Shown: piece by piece, positions 31,266 through 43,063 of the stretch | Layout: every line of letters starts with the position of its first letter | Position numbering within the stretch: the stretch's first letter is position 1 | Assembly (NCBI GenBank): GCA_038380435.1 | Contig: JAWZYU010000762.1 | Coordinates: 1 to 64,000 of the forward strand | Reading direction: 5' to 3' | Origin: Ryuthela nishihirai | Lineage: Eukaryota; Arthropoda; Arachnida; Araneae; Heptathelidae | DNA length: 64,000 bases | Position numbers and translations under genes: made by a program | Notes under the pieces: generated by a model | What the model was told of the DNA's origin: nothing | What the model saw: the letters and a program-made list of their open reading frames with translations, nothing else | Databases searched by the model: none

Positions 31266-31490
31266 ATTTGAGTCGTTAGCGCGCTTGGCTACTGATCTAA
31301 GACACCTGGGTTCGAGTCCCGGGTACGGCATGGCTGTTTTGTGTCGTTTTTCTGCTGAGGGCGTGCCATCCTCTCAGACCTTCTACTGTGGCATATGACA
31401 CTGACAGGCTCCTGTCACACCTCTGTGGTAAGCAGCTGCTTGAGGGGGTATTTATTTATTTATTTATTTATTTATTATTAAATGTTGAGA
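31266..31490 (+). repeat. S2 SINE with (TTTA)n tail
   Basis: Plus strand: head at 31270, box B GGTTCGAGTCCC at 31310, palindrome at about 31432-31445, then a (ATTT)n microsatellite to 31485. Copied at 39424-39640 and, inverted, at 43063-42860. Confidence 0.8.
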
Positions 31491-31663
31491 AACATCCTGA
31501 AACAATTTTTAGAGAATATAATAGCAGGAATACGCTGTGATGCATACGAATAAACATCTTTGTAAGCTGGATGCTTTTAAATGTAAACACAATCAATTTG
31601 AATATCTGACTGGAATTGCATAGAATAAAATGCATATGATATCATATAGCGCTCAGAGTTGGT

Positions 31664-31790
31664 AGTTTTACATGTGATCGGCATTTTTTTTGTAGACAAT
31701 GGGCTAAACGGGCAGGTCACGAGGACCCCGAAGGCTCAGAGAAGGTTGGGGGAGGGGCCTCACTGGAACAGCTGTTGGGAGACATATGAC
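31664..31790 (-). repeat. S1 SINE, 3' fragment
   Basis: Diverged tail block (GTGATCGGCA instead of CTGAGCGGCA) through the acagctgttgggag segment. Mirrored at 42548-42672 and repeated at 39824-39947. Confidence 0.7.
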
Positions 31791-32006
31791 TTATTTGCAG
31801 AATGACTACAGACTATACTTATCTGCAGAAATGACTCTTAAGTGTCGTTTCGAAGACTCCCGGAAAGATCTTAATAACACAAATAACCATATCTAAATAA
31901 CCAATGAAATCTATTTCAGTTGAAAACCTAAGTTTTATATTCACTAATAAATGTTACATTGTGAGTTTCACGATTAAAGAGAAAGGAAGAAAACAAACCT
32001 TATGTA

Positions 32007-32628
32007 CAGTCGCTCAAAAAAGTATTCGAACACCATGGTTGATTACAGAACAGAATTCAGGAAAAAAATCTGGAACGATTTCTTTTTTAATAATTAATGA
32101 TTTGGCAACCTTCCTGTACGTATGCGAAGGTTGTCAGATCAGTAATTTCTAAAAAAATCGTTGCCAGGTATTCTTCCTGAATTCTACAATCAACCACATT
32201 GGGGACGGGGTGGCTCAGTCGGTAGCGCGCCAGGCTCGTAATCTGTAGTTCCTAGGTTCGAGTCCCAGCTGGGTCAGCGTTGAGATTTATCACTGCAAAA
32301 TTTCCCCGTCCTGGCCACGGTCAGTAGGGGACACTGATGGGCTTGAAAAGGCCGCCGTCCGTCGGATGGGACGTTAAGCCGTGGCCCCGTTTGCGGGAGA
32401 GCCCATACCCTGTGCACGTTATAGAACACGCTAGATGGCCTTGACGGGAGGCTACCATCTGTCTCCCAACAGCTGTTCCAGTGGGTCCCCTCACCCAACC
32501 ATCTCTGAGTCTTCGGGGTCCTTGTGGCCTGGCCATTTAGCCCATGGTGTGCAAAAAAAGTGCCGTTCTGAGGTAAAACAATCGAATGCAATCCAATCAA
32601 CCACATTGTTCGGATACTTTTTCGAAGG
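32007..32628 (+). mobile_element. Palindromic Tc1/mariner-like MITE, split by an S1 insertion
   Basis: Starts at TA-CAGTCGCTCAAAAAAG. Its right end (32609-32628) is an imperfect inverse, GTTCGGATACTTTTTCGAAG. The inside, 32037-32195, is a near-perfect hairpin centred at 32116 (GGTTGATT with AATCAACC, GAATTCAGGAA with TTCCTGAATTC, CAACCTTC with GAAGGTTG). Plus-strand S1 lies at 32201-32593. An inverted copy is at 41725-42305. Confidence 0.7.
32201..32593 (+). repeat. S1 SINE, full length, with 15-bp target duplication
   Basis: Complete plus-strand S1 with box A at 32207 and box B at about 32253. It is flanked by CAATCAACCACATTG at 32187-32201 and 32594-32608. It inserted into the MITE before the A-block was duplicated, since the inverted copy carries it at the same place. 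Confidence 0.9.
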
Positions 32629-32687
32629 AATGGACAAGAATATATTTCGGATTTTACTTTAAACCACGGAAGGAAAATTAAATTTTT

Positions 32688-33620
32688 TGGCGCCCTGTCG
32701 TAATCTTAAGTTCCAGGGTTCGAGTTCCAGCTGGGGTCAGCGTTAAGATTTATCTCCGTAAGACTCCCCGCCCTGCCGTCGGTCAGTAGAGGACACCGAT
32801 TGGCTTGTAAACGTCGCCGTCTTCCTAACGGGACATTAAACCATGGTTCCGTGTGCCGGAGAGCCATACTGTGTGCGCGTTAAAGAACGCACTGGATGGC
32901 TTACCTTCAGGCTACCATTCGTCTTCCAACAACTATTCCAATGGGTCCCCTCGCCCAACTTCTTTTGAGCCTTCGAGGTCATTGTGACTTGGCCATTCAG
33001 CCTATTCTATGCAAACAAAGTGCCGTTTAGAGGTATAACTACCGAACGTTAAAGAACACGCTGGACGGCCTTGACTGGAGTCTCCCATCTGTCTCCTACA
33101 GCTGTCCAGTGTGTCCCCTTTCCCTCAACTTTCCCTGAGCCTTCAGGGTCCTTGTGGCGTGGCCATTCAGCCTATTCTATGCAAACAAAGTGCCGTTTAG
33201 AGGTAAAACTACCGAACGTTAAAAGAACACGCTGGACGGCCTTGACTGGAGTCTCCCATCTGTCTCCTACAGCTGTCCAGTGTGTCCCCTTTCCCTCAAC
33301 TTTCCCTGAGCCTTCAGGGTCCTTGTGGCGTGGCCATTCAGCCTATTCTATGCAAACAAAGTGCCGTTTAGAGGTAAAACTACCGAACGTTAAAAGAACA
33401 CGCTGGACGGCCTTGACTGGAGTCTCCCATCTGTCTCCTACAGCTGTCCAGTGTGTCCCCTTTCCCTGAGCCTTCAGGGTCCTTGTGACCTGACCATTCA
33501 GCTCATTGCATGCAAAAAAAGTGCCGTTTAGAGGTAAAACTACCCAACGTTAAAGAACACGCTGGATGACCTTGAGTGGAGTCTGCCATTTGTCTCCTAC
33601 AGCTGTCCAGTGTGTCCCCT
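32688..33620 (+). repeat. Old S1 SINE with tandemly amplified tail
   Basis: A diverged S1 (32688-33034; box B 'gggttcgag') runs into three further tail units starting at 33041, 33211 and 33382 and a partial one at 33542 (periods 170, 171 and 160). Units 2 and 3 are almost identical, so amplification is recent. The 132-codon frame at 33071-33469 merely follows the repeat. Confidence 0.8.
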
Positions 33621-33755
33621 CGCGGTCAGTACTTGGGAGGGTGACCACCTGGGAACACCGTGTGCAGTTGGCAATTTTTTTCCCCCAAGCGCTGTACTCC
33701 TAGAATATTAGCCAAATTCATTCTGCGTCGGTCGCCGGGTTCCATTCCACTACGA
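33621..33755 (+). repeat. 5S rRNA-derived cassette (copy 2), 5'-truncated
   Basis: The last 52 bases of 5S (CGCGGTCAGTACTTGGGAGG onward to 33672), a T run, then the family tail 'ccaagcgctgtactcctag' to about 33750. Mirrors the copy at 41018. Confidence 0.8.
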
Positions 33756-33987
33756 GCCTACAGCGCTACCGACTGAGTCAAAAAAAACTACAGAGATAAA
33801 AAAAACCCAAAAAATATTGAAGAATTCTTTATATATTTCTTTTCTTTAAAACCAAACCGGTTGGTTTTAATTTGAAAACTACTAAGTTTATAAAATTAAA
33901 AATGTCTTAAAATTAATAAAAATGAAATAAAGACTTCAAGATTTTGATATCACTTGTTTGAAAACAACTCATTTGTATTCGGTTTTC

Positions 33988-34142
33988 ACGTCTAAGGGAC
34001 CTGGGTTCGAGTCCCGGGTAAGGTATGGACGTATGTGTCTTTTTTGTGTGAGGTCCTGCCATCCTCACAGACCTTCTATTATGGCATATAAACTGACAGC
34101 TTCCTGTCAGATCTCTGTGGGAAGCAGCTGCTTGAGGGGGTA
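33988..34142 (+). repeat. S2 SINE without box A
   Basis: Starts within the anticodon-arm region (ctaagggacctgggttcgag) and runs to an intact CAAGCAGCTGCTTG-type end (gcagctgcttgagggggta). One of several copies with the same old truncation. Confidence 0.7.
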
Positions 34143-34185
34143 TGTTGTTTTTTTTCACGTCTGGAACCAATCTGCTATTTTTTCA

Positions 34186-34436
34186 TCTGTCTCATAACAT
34201 TCGGTCACCTTCCCGCAACCTAAACTGATCCCTCTGGTTCTTTATGACGTCGCCATTTAGACCCTTGTGTGCAAATAACTACCGTTCAGAGATGAAACAA
34301 CCCAACCAAACGCATATCTAATATATGGCGTATTAAAGTAATTAAAGGGGTCACCACCCTCACAGATCTTCGACTATGTCGGGTAAACTGACAGGTTCCT
34401 GTTAGATCGCTGTTGCAAGCAGCTGCTTGAGGGGGT
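34186..34436 (+). repeat. S1-tail variant followed by S2 tail
   Basis: 34186-34306 is the diverged S1 tail (gacgtcgccatttagaccc). 34347-34436 is an S2 3' fragment with a full CAAGCAGCTGCTTG. Confidence 0.65.
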
Positions 34437-34657
34437 GTTTTTTTATTCCTTTATTATATTTATGAACATATTTTCACTCTTTTCCCTAACACGTTAAGCC
34501 TCTTAGGATTAGGAAATAAAATAATCATTAGAGGTTAAATGTTTAGGGTATGAAATGACTCCTCGGCTAAGCACTTAATCCCTGTGTAGTCTGTAATACA
34601 GAAATTCGTTAAAATTATGTTGCTGTTATGGATAATTTTATATTGTGAATGTTGTAT

Positions 34658-35877
34658 TCCAAGCCTATCGGTGTCCAGTACTGACCGTGGGAAGGGCGGG
34701 GAGTTTTGCGGAGATAAATCTCAACGCTGAGGATTCTTTATGAGTTCCGTACTTAAATAGAAATGGAAACCGAAGCATATTTATCGCTGTGCCCAATGAA
34801 AGGTACATTATTCCATTCTCCCTTCCTTTAAACTTGTTTCTTTTAGGGTTTCAGACTAAATAAACAGATTTCGCTGCTATTAAACATCAGAACTTGCGTT
34901 ACTAATTAAATACTGCATCAATTGAAGTAGTAAAATAAAATAGTTTTTCTAATGTCTCTTAATTATCAAGGGTATTTTTTTGTGTTTTAAAACCTATTAC
35001 TGTTCGTAAATTTTATCCCAATGAGATGATACGGAATACAGCGTCATAACTTAGCGAGTTGCGGAGTGTCATTTACTACCTGTCTCTGGCAGTCATAACT
35101 CATCGGTGAAATCAATGTACACGCTCGAAATTTTCACAGAAAGTTTCAGGTTAAGGTCCAGTTTGCAGTGCGAAATTTCAGGTCGGAAGTCCAAATAAGT
35201 TGAACCGTAACAAAAAAAAAAATTCACATTTCCCCTCACCCAAAAAAGTGTCCTAAATTTATATTTCAGCATACTATATGTGGTAATATTCAAATAGTGT
35301 TCATTAAAGTTTTGAAACATGAATGCATATATATAACTTATGTACTTAATTAAATTCACACGTACGACAATTATTGCTAAATGAAATAAATTCCTCTAGG
35401 TGGCGTTAATTTTGTTTTAACGAAATATTTGCTTCTTCCCGCCTCTCCTAACGGTTGTTCGTGTTCCTCTTCTACGATTGGTCAAATATGTTACAATGGC
35501 ACGTGCACCTAGATAGCTTCACACGTGGCGCCCTTAGTTACGATAGCAACCATATATTCGCTTTGACTTCAGTGTCAAATTTTACTCTCAATTCATTTCT
35601 TCTTTTCCATAATATATTTTATTACGTATATTTAGAATAAAGTTCATACACCACGTAAATTTTACCTACACAAGAATCGAACTACAGTTAGCAATGATTA
35701 ATAGTAATATTACAATATTTCATAAACGTTAATATTTAATATATGCGAATGCAATTAAATATCAAAGCCGGAAATCACATACAATTCCACTATAACGTTT
35801 CAGCTTAAATAACTGGGATTTATTAATTTAATTATCAAACTTCACTGGTTTTATTAACAATCTGACACCGTGGAGAC
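34658..35877 (+). repeat. B-block promoter-like repeat, copy 2
   Basis: Same unit as 4319-5595. ATTGG, CACGTG and the near-palindrome GTTACGATAGCAAC (35537-35550) are conserved here and in the inverted copy (52275-52288). Confidence 0.65.
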
Positions 35878-36250
35878 GGGGGCGGGGTGGCTCAGTCGGT
35901 AGCGCGGCAGGCTCGTAATCTGTAGTTCCCAGGTTCGACTCCCAGCTGGTTCAGCGTTCAGATTTTTCTCCTCAAAATTCCCCGCCCTGCCCACTGTCAG
36001 TAGGGAACACCGATGGGCTTGGAAAGGGCGCCGTCCGTCGGATGGGACGTTAAACCGTGGCCCCGTGTGCGGGAGAGACATACCCTGTGCACGTTAAAGA
36101 ACACGCTGGATGGCCTTGACGGGAGGCTACCATCTGTCTCACAACACCTGTTCAAGTGAGTCCCCTCCCCCAACCTTCTCTCACCCTTCGGGGTCCATGT
36201 GACCTGGCCATTTGGCCCATGGTGTGCAAAAAAGTGCCGTTCAGAGGTAG
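35878..36250 (+). repeat. S1 SINE, full length
   Basis: Plus strand, head through tail, box B GGTTCGACTCC (one change). It abuts the short repeat with 'tttgcctgccttctgca' at 36256. Inverted partner at 51583-51953. Confidence 0.8.
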
Positions 36251-36586
36251 GCAGGTCTTTTGCCTGCCTTCTGCATCGCCTTTTTGTTTTTTCATTAGCG
36301 CCATGCACGTTGCCAGCGCGCCTAGAAGAAAACTGAAAAATGTCGACGGTACTACGTACGTTTCACTTCAACAGATTTCATTAACTGTATACTGTTTGAA
36401 AGTAATCGTAATAATTCTTTGCTGACGTCTGAAAATAGCATTGTTGATTTAATTGTTTTCCGACTTCGAAGGAAGTGACACCTCTCCATATCCGCAACAA
36501 AGTTCTGTTTCTTTAAGCTTCCTTTCTCACCATTTCTCGTACCTGGCCGAAGCCATTTAGTGAATATTACAGGAACGAATATTATT

Positions 36587-36985
36587 CAACATAACGTGGG
36601 GCGGGGGTGGCTCAGTCGGTAGCGCGGCAGGCTCGTAATCTGTAGTTCCCAGGTTCGAGTCCCAGCTGGGTCAGCGTTGAGATTTATCTCCGCAAAATTC
36701 CCCGCCTTGCCCACGGTCAGTAGGGGACACCGATGGACTTGGAAATGCTGCCGTCCGTCGGATGGGACGTTAAGCCGTGGCCCCGTGTGCGGGAGAGCCA
36801 TACCCTGCGCACGTTAAAGAACACGCTGGATGGCCTTGACGGGAGGCTACCATCTGTCTCCCAACAGCTGTTTCCAGTGGGTCCCCTCCCCCAACCTTCT
36901 CCGAGCCTTTGGGGTCTATGTGACCTGGCCATTTAGCCCATGGTGTGCAAAAAAGTGCCGCTCAGAGGTAAAACAACCCAACATA
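36587..36985 (+). repeat. S1 SINE, full length, with target duplication
   Basis: AACATAACGT at 36587-36596 and again after the AACCC tail at about 36974. Box A (ggctcagtcggtagcg) and box B GGTTCGAGTCCC are intact. Inverted partner at 50853-51235, carrying the same site. Confidence 0.85.
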
Positions 36986-37155
36986 ACGTAGCAGTGGGGA
37001 TCGCCATCAAATAACCAAAGTTAATCGAATAACGAAAACTTTCCCTGCCTAGACTTGTTAAAGGATAAAATATCCCACGTGTACCGTGTAAGAGCTACGT
37101 ATTGCCATAAATAAGCAAACTAAAATATGTGTAAATAATAAATATAATAATAAAT

Positions 37156-37284
37156 ACCCCCTCAAGCAGCTGCTTGCCACAGAGGTCTGACAGGAGCTTG
37201 TCAGTTAATATGCCACAGTAGATCTGAGAGGATGGCAGGACCTCAGCAGAAACAACACGAACATCCATGCCTTACCCGGGGCTG
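37156..37284 (-). repeat. S2 SINE, head-truncated
   Basis: CAAGCAGCTGCTTG at 37161-37174; the copy stops in the box B region ('ttacccggggct'), where a K element starts. Confidence 0.75.
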
Positions 37285-38400
37285 CGCCTTAATAATAAGA
37301 AATTGGAGAAAACACAGAGATGACATCAGCAACGCGGTTGCTTTACAGCATAATTTCTATAATGTGAAGAGGACAAGCATTATCAGCGTCTCGTGAAAGC
37401 CATACAACAAAACTATATTGTGAAATCACAGTTGATTATTCAGTTCAATACATTTTCCAAATCATATTTTCTCCTGAAGTCACTCACAATACCTATCTGA
37501 TGGACGAAATGAAAGGTGACATTGGCATAATACCCTAGTAGCAAAATATCTTATTCGATGTCATTTGCATTAGATATCGCTCACGTCTGTACGACCTACG
37601 TGTAATATCGAATATAAAAACGTTGGTTGCCGTAATATATAAATCACGAACGCTGGAATATTTAACACGCAAAAAACAAAATATTAAACGCAAAGTTGAC
37701 ATGAAACTTCAAATCACGTTTAGATTTCAGTTTTACTCTTCATAAAATAATTAGTGTATTCCACCGAATAATTATTTTCCATCTCGGCATTTGTAAAATT
37801 ATCCTATCGTTCTTAACCCTAAAAACGCAAATAACGTAGTTCATTTCCATAGCTACAATTAATGGGAACCCTATTTCGTGTCAACACAAATATTTCGTAG
37901 TCAATTCCTATTTATAGAAATATAATTGCAACTGTTTAATTCATCTCTCAATAAATAAGTTTTACCCCACCATTCACTCTAGAACGAAATATTTATTCAC
38001 CATAAACGTAAATTTTAAAACACTGCAAACGTTCGGCAAAACCCTTTAGGTGCGATGCCAATCCATTCCTATTTTTCTATCTTATTACACCACGACGTGC
38101 GCATAACTTTTAATTTTCATTTCTGGGCAAAAAAAATAATATTAATCTTGAGATTACTCGCAAAAACCCAAGTTTTTACCGGAAACGACTTTTCAAAAAC
38201 CGGAATTTCCAAAGCTTTAACAGTTCGTAAACGTATAAATGGTTGCTGTCTAGGTAAGCAACATTATCATGATTAAGAAAAGCATTTCTAAAACTTTAAC
38301 TGCGTGTAATATATTATACAAAATCTGCTGGCAACACAAACAAAACAGTACTGCTGACGTCATCTCGGTGTTTTTCCTACTTTATCGTTTAATCCGTATT
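37285..38400 (+). mobile_element. K-family element, internally shorter copy
   Basis: Left end AAAACACAGAGATGACATCAG (one base off TGACGTCA), right end with TGACGTCA at 38355-38362. About 300 bases shorter inside than 29405-30840. Non-coding. Confidence 0.6.
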
Positions 38401-38632
38401 CACAGGCAGCACTAATTTTAGGAGTTGACTTATTTCTCATAATCCGCCATTTTCCTATTGTAACTTCCACTTTTATACGAGATAAGTAACATTTATATAA
38501 TGAAAAATGTGCTTAAATTAATAAAAATAAAATTAATAGTTAAAGATTTTCATATCTATTTTTTTCATATGCACTGTAATTTTTTTTTTTTTTAAAGGTT
38601 TTAAGGCATCGGAAATAAGTGAATTCACTAAA

Positions 38633-40050
38633 ATTTCCAACTTTTATTACGGCTTCACAATGTTTCGTCTATACTTCTCCGAAACTTTATATAACCATTT
38701 TTCTTCTCTGTAGGTAGAAAAATAAAAATGCATCTTACGTATCTGAGATGATCGAAACATAATATAAAAATATACCTTAAATAGGAACATTGTTACGATT
38801 AAGAAAAGCATTTTTAAAACTTCAACGTGGCCGTAATATATATTATGCAAAATCTACTGGCAACACAACGAAACAGTACTCCTGACGTCATCTCTGTGCT
38901 TTTCCTACTTTATTATTAAACCCGTATTCACAGGCAGCACTAATTTTACGAGTTCACTTATTTCTCATGCCGTCACTCTATTTTAACTTACATTTTTATA
39001 CGAGATAAGTAATAATAATAAAAATACCCCCTCAAGCAGCTGCTTGCCACAGAGGTCTGACAGGAGCCTGTCAGTTTATATGCCATAGTAGAAGGTCTGA
39101 GAGGATGGCAGGACCTCAGCAGAAAAACAACACATACAACCATGCCTTATCCGGGGCTCGAACCCAGGTCCCTCAGATCAGTAGCCAAGCGCGCTAACCA
39201 CTCGGCCATGGGACGGCTATAAGTAACATTTATATAATTAAAAATGTATTTAAATTAATAAAAATCAAATGAATATTTAAAGATTTTCATATCTATTTTT
39301 TCATATGCACTGTATTTTTTTTTTTAAAGGTTTATTTTTTTACACGGTTTTCTCGGGAATTGGGTGCATTGAATTAGATTATTCCTATTGTTTTTTAAGA
39401 AGGATTTATTTTTTTTTTTTTAATTTGAGTCGTTAGCGCGCTTGGCTACTGATCTAAGACACCTGGGTTCGAGTCCCGGGTACGGCATGGCTGTTTTGTG
39501 TCGTTTTTCTGCTGAGGGCGTGCCATCCTCTCAGACCTTCTACTGTGGCATATGACACTGACAGGCTCCTGTCACACCTCTGTGGTAAGCAGCTGCTTGA
39601 GGGGGTATTTATTTATTTATTTATTTATTTATTATTAAATGTTGAGAAATATCCTGAAACAATTTTTAGAGAATATAATAGCAGGAATACGCTGTGATGC
39701 ATACGAATAAACCTCTTGGTAAGCTGGATGCTTTTAAATGTAAACACAATCAATTTGAATATCTGACTGGAATTGCATAGAATAAAATGCATATGATATC
39801 ATATAGCGCTCAGAGTTGGTAGTTTTACATGTGATCGGCATTTTTTTGGTAGACAATGGGCTTAACGGCATGGTCACGAGGACCATGAAGGTTCAGAGAA
39901 GGTTGGGGGAGGAGCCTCACTGGAACAGCTGTTGGGAGACAGATGACTTATTTGCAGAATGACTGCAGAATAAACTTGTATGCAGAAATGACTCCTAAGT
40001 ATCGTTTCGAAGACTCCCGGAAAGATCTTAATAACACAAATAACCATATC
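38633..40050 (+). repeat. Partial direct copy of the A-block
   Basis: Follows 30536-31860 with high identity: K right end (TGACGTCA at 38883), S2 minus (39026-39218, with the complete body missing at 30911), S2 plus with (TTTA)n (39424-39640), S1 tail minus (39824-39947). It begins exactly where the B-block inverted match stops. Confidence 0.75.
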
Positions 40051-40056
40051 TAAATA

Positions 40057-40290
40057 ATGGAACAGCTGATATGAGACAGATGGTAACCTCCCATCCAACG
40101 TTTTATTTAACCTGCACAGGGTATGATACATACAAAATTTCTACACTATTTTACTGTGATTTACATCACTTTTTATTCTAACAATATTAAGTTTTTAAGA
40201 CATTTTGGTATTTTTTGTCTTCTACTATTGACTTTGGTAACTTTAGTCTTATGACGTCATATCTTTGAACTTTATGTATATATAATAGAG
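40057..40290 (-). repeat. S1 tail fragment plus unclassified repeat
   Basis: 40057-40130 is an S1 body fragment. 40130-40290 matches 47090-47219 and contains TGACGTCA at 40252-40259. Confidence 0.5.
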
Positions 40291-40760
40291 CAGTGGTTCT
40301 CAAAACCTTTTAGGCCTCACGTACCTTCTGGAAAAGTGTATGTTACTGGCGTACCCCATGTATAGATATAATTATACCATAACAATTGGAATAAAATAAA
40401 ACGTATATATATACACACACACATTCTTTATTGTAAAATTTTCGATCAAAATATTATCAGATTTATTCCGGATATCGGAGCAATCTTCCGATGTCTGTCG
40501 TTTTAAAAATGTTCGGTAATATATGGTCAGTGACTTAATTGTTTATACGAGAGTTGTTAAAGCTAAAACTAATTCGTGACGGAAATGGAAATTACGAAAC
40601 AAAAGGCGTATCCGGTTTAACGATTCGAAAAGCATTGTTGTGTCTTCGATTCTTTAGCATACAAGCTGTTTTATTCGATTCTTTTTCATCGTGATAGGTT
40701 ATTTATTTTTTTAAGTCTCATTGTACGATGAGAAGGAACTGTTTTAGGTGCATTGTAACA
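40291..40760 (+). mobile_element. hAT-like non-autonomous element (copy 1)
   Basis: Begins CAGTGGTTCTCAAAACCTTT, the terminal sequence typical of hAT elements, followed by 'gcctcacgtacc' and 'ttactggcgtacccc'. No transposase. The opposite terminus was not found. Second copy at 47220 with the same left flank. Confidence 0.55.
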
Positions 40761-40917
40761 GTCACTAGTGAATATAGAACTTAGGTTTTCAACTGAAATA
40801 TATTTCATTGGTTAGATGTCGTTATTTGTGTTATTAAGAGCTTTCCGGGAGTCTCCGAAACGACACAGAGCAGTCATTTCTGCACGTAAGTTGCAGGTTT
40901 TGTAACCAAAACTAAAA

Positions 40918-41069
40918 CTCCTTTATTTATTTACTAAAAATGGAATGGGACCCGGCGACCGACGCAGAATGAATTTGGCTAATATTCTAGGAGTACAGCG
41001 CTTGGGGAAAAAAAATTGCCAACTGCACACGGTGTTCCCAGGTGGTCACCCTCCCAAGTACTGACCGCG
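40918..41069 (-). repeat. 5S rRNA-derived cassette (copy 3), truncated
   Basis: Minus strand: the final 52 bases of 5S (41069-41018), T run, then the tail to 'taaataaataaaggag' at about 40918. Inverted partner of 33621. Confidence 0.8.
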
Positions 41070-41640
41070 AGGGGACACACTGGACAGCTGTAGGAGACAA
41101 ATGGCAGACTCCACTCAAGGTCATCCAGCGTGTTCTTTAACGTTCGGTAGTTTTACCTCTAAACGGCACTTTGTTTGCATAGAATAGGCTGAATGGCCAC
41201 GCCACAAGGACCCTGAAGGCTCAGGGAAAGGGGACACACTGGACAGCTGTAGCAGACAGATGGCAGAGTCCAGTTAAGGCAGTCCAGCGTGTTCTTTAAC
41301 GTTCGGTAGTTTTACCTCTAAACGGCACTTTTTTTGCATAGAATAGGCTGAATGACCTCGAAGGCTCAAAAGAAGTTGGGCGAGGGGACCCACTGGAATA
41401 GTTGTTGGGAGACAGATGGTAGCCTGAAGGTAAGCCATCCAGTGCGTTCTTTAACGCGCACACAGTATGGCTCTCCGGCACACGGAACCACGGTTTAACG
41501 TCCCGTTAGGAAGACGGCGACCTTCACAAGCCAATCGGTGTCCTCTACTGACCGACGGCAGGGCGGGGAGTCTTACGGAGATAAATCTTAACGCTGACCC
41601 CAGCTGGAACTCGAACCCTGGAACTTAGGATTACGACAGG
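41070..41640 (-). repeat. S1 SINE with repeated tail units
   Basis: Two and a half tail units, starting at about 41145, 41310 and 41395 on the plus strand, lead into the diverged S1 body and head that ends at 41640 (box B 'ctcgaaccctgg'). Mirror of 32688-33620. Confidence 0.7.
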
Positions 41641-41724
41641 GCGCCAAAAAATTTTATTTTCCTTCCGTGGTTTAAAATAAAATCCGAAATACATTCTTGT
41701 CCATTCCTTCGAAAAAGTATCCGA

Positions 41725-42305
41725 ACAATGTGGTTGATTGGATTGGATTCGATTGTTTTACCTCAGAACGGCACTTTTTTGCACACCATGGGCTAAATGG
41801 CCAGGCCACAAGGACCCCGAAGACTCAGAGATCGTTGGGTGAGGGGACCCACTGGAACAGCTGTTGGGAGACAGATGGTAGCCTCCCGTCAAGGCCATCC
41901 AGCGTGTTCTTTAACGTGCACAGGGTATTGGCTCTCCCGCAAACGGGGCCACGGCTTAACGTCCCATCCGACGGACGGCGGCCTTTTCAAGCCCATCGGT
42001 GTCCCCTACTGACCGTGGGCAGGACGGGGAAATTTTGCGGTGATAAATCTCAACGCTGACCCAGCTGGGACTCGAACCTAGGAACTACAGATTACGAGCC
42101 TGGCGCGCTACCGACTGAGCCACCCCGTCCCCAATGTGCTTGATTGTAGAATTCAGGAAGAATACCTGGCAACGATTTTTTTTAGAAATTACTGATCTGA
42201 CAACCTTCGCATACGTACAGGAAGGTTGCCAAATCATTAATTATTAAAAAAGAAATCGTTCCCAGATTTTTTTCCTGAATTCTGTTCTGTAATCAACCAT
42301 GGTGT
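41725..42305 (-). mobile_element. Palindromic MITE with S1 insertion, inverted copy
   Basis: Same structure as 32007-32628. S1 minus at 41748-42133 is between two copies of the CAATGTGGTTGATTG-type target; the second has one substitution. Hairpin centre near 42217. Confidence 0.7.
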
Positions 42306-42547
42306 TCGAATACTTTTTTGAGCGACTGTACATAAGGTTTGTTTTCTTCCTTTCTCTTTAATCGTGAAACTCACAATGTAACATTTATTAGTGAATATAA
42401 AACTTAGGTTTTCAACTGAAATAGATTTCATTGGTTATTTAGATATGGTTATTTGTGTTATTAAGATCTTTCCGGGAGTCTTCGAAACGACACTTAAGAG
42501 TCATTTCTGCAGATAAGTATAGTCTGTAGTCATTCTGCAAATAAGTC

Positions 42548-43063
42548 ATATGTCTCCCAACAGCTGTTCCAGTGAGGCCCCTCCCCCAACCTTCTCTGAG
42601 CCTTCGGGGTCCTCGTGACCTGGCCGTTTAGCCCATTGTCTACAAAAAAAAAAATGCCGATCACATGTAAAACTACCAACTCTGAGCGCTATATGATATC
42701 ATATGTATTTTATTCTATGCAATTCCAGTCAGATATTCAAATTGATTCTGTTTACATTTAAAAGCATCCAGCTTACAAAGAGGTTTATTCGTATGCATCA
42801 CAGCGTATTCCTGCTATTATATTCTCTAAAAATTGTTTCAGGATGTTTCTCAACATTTAATAATAAATAAATAAATAAATACCCCGTCAAGCAGCTGCTT
42901 ACCACAGAGGTGTGACAGGAGCCTGTCAGTGTCATATGCCACAGTAGAAGGTCTGAGAGGATGGCACGCCCTCAGCAGAAAAACGACACAAAACAGCCAT
43001 GCCGTACCCGGGACTCGAACCCAGGTGTCTTAGATCAGTAGCCAAGCGCGCTAACGACTCAAA
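42548..43063. repeat. S1 tail (+) and S2 SINE with A-rich tail (-)
   Basis: S1 3' fragment at 42548-42672 (plus). S2 on the minus strand at 42882-43063 with palindrome CAAGCAGCTGCTTA (one change) at about 42889 and an (AAAT)n tail at 42865-42882. Confidence 0.7.

Larger units (their letters stand above)
30285..33700 (+). repeat. A-block: left arm of an inverted duplication
   Basis: Matches 43905-41000 in inverse orientation through K-end sequence, S2, the palindromic MITE, S1 and the 5S cassette in mirrored order. The left arm is longer because of extra tandem S1-tail units. A shorter direct copy lies at 38633-40050. Confidence 0.8.
33753..38632 (+). repeat. B-block: left arm of a 4.9-kb inverted duplication
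   Basis: Matches 54050-49200 in inverse orientation over its full length, with only scattered mismatches and small indels, including every nested SINE and the K element. The spacer between arms is 10.6 kb. The match stops at 38632/49200, where the flanks differ. Non-coding throughout. Confidence 0.85.

Noticed and set aside
31447..31485. Short tandem repeat as a possible CRISPR or telomere array
   Set aside because: Simple (ATTT)n tail of an S2 SINE. No CRISPR-like spacing anywhere, and the genome is eukaryotic.
32688..33620. Tandem repeats as a solo LTR pair
   Set aside because: Units are S1 tails with 160-171 bp period; no TG...CA ends, primer-binding site or polypurine tract.
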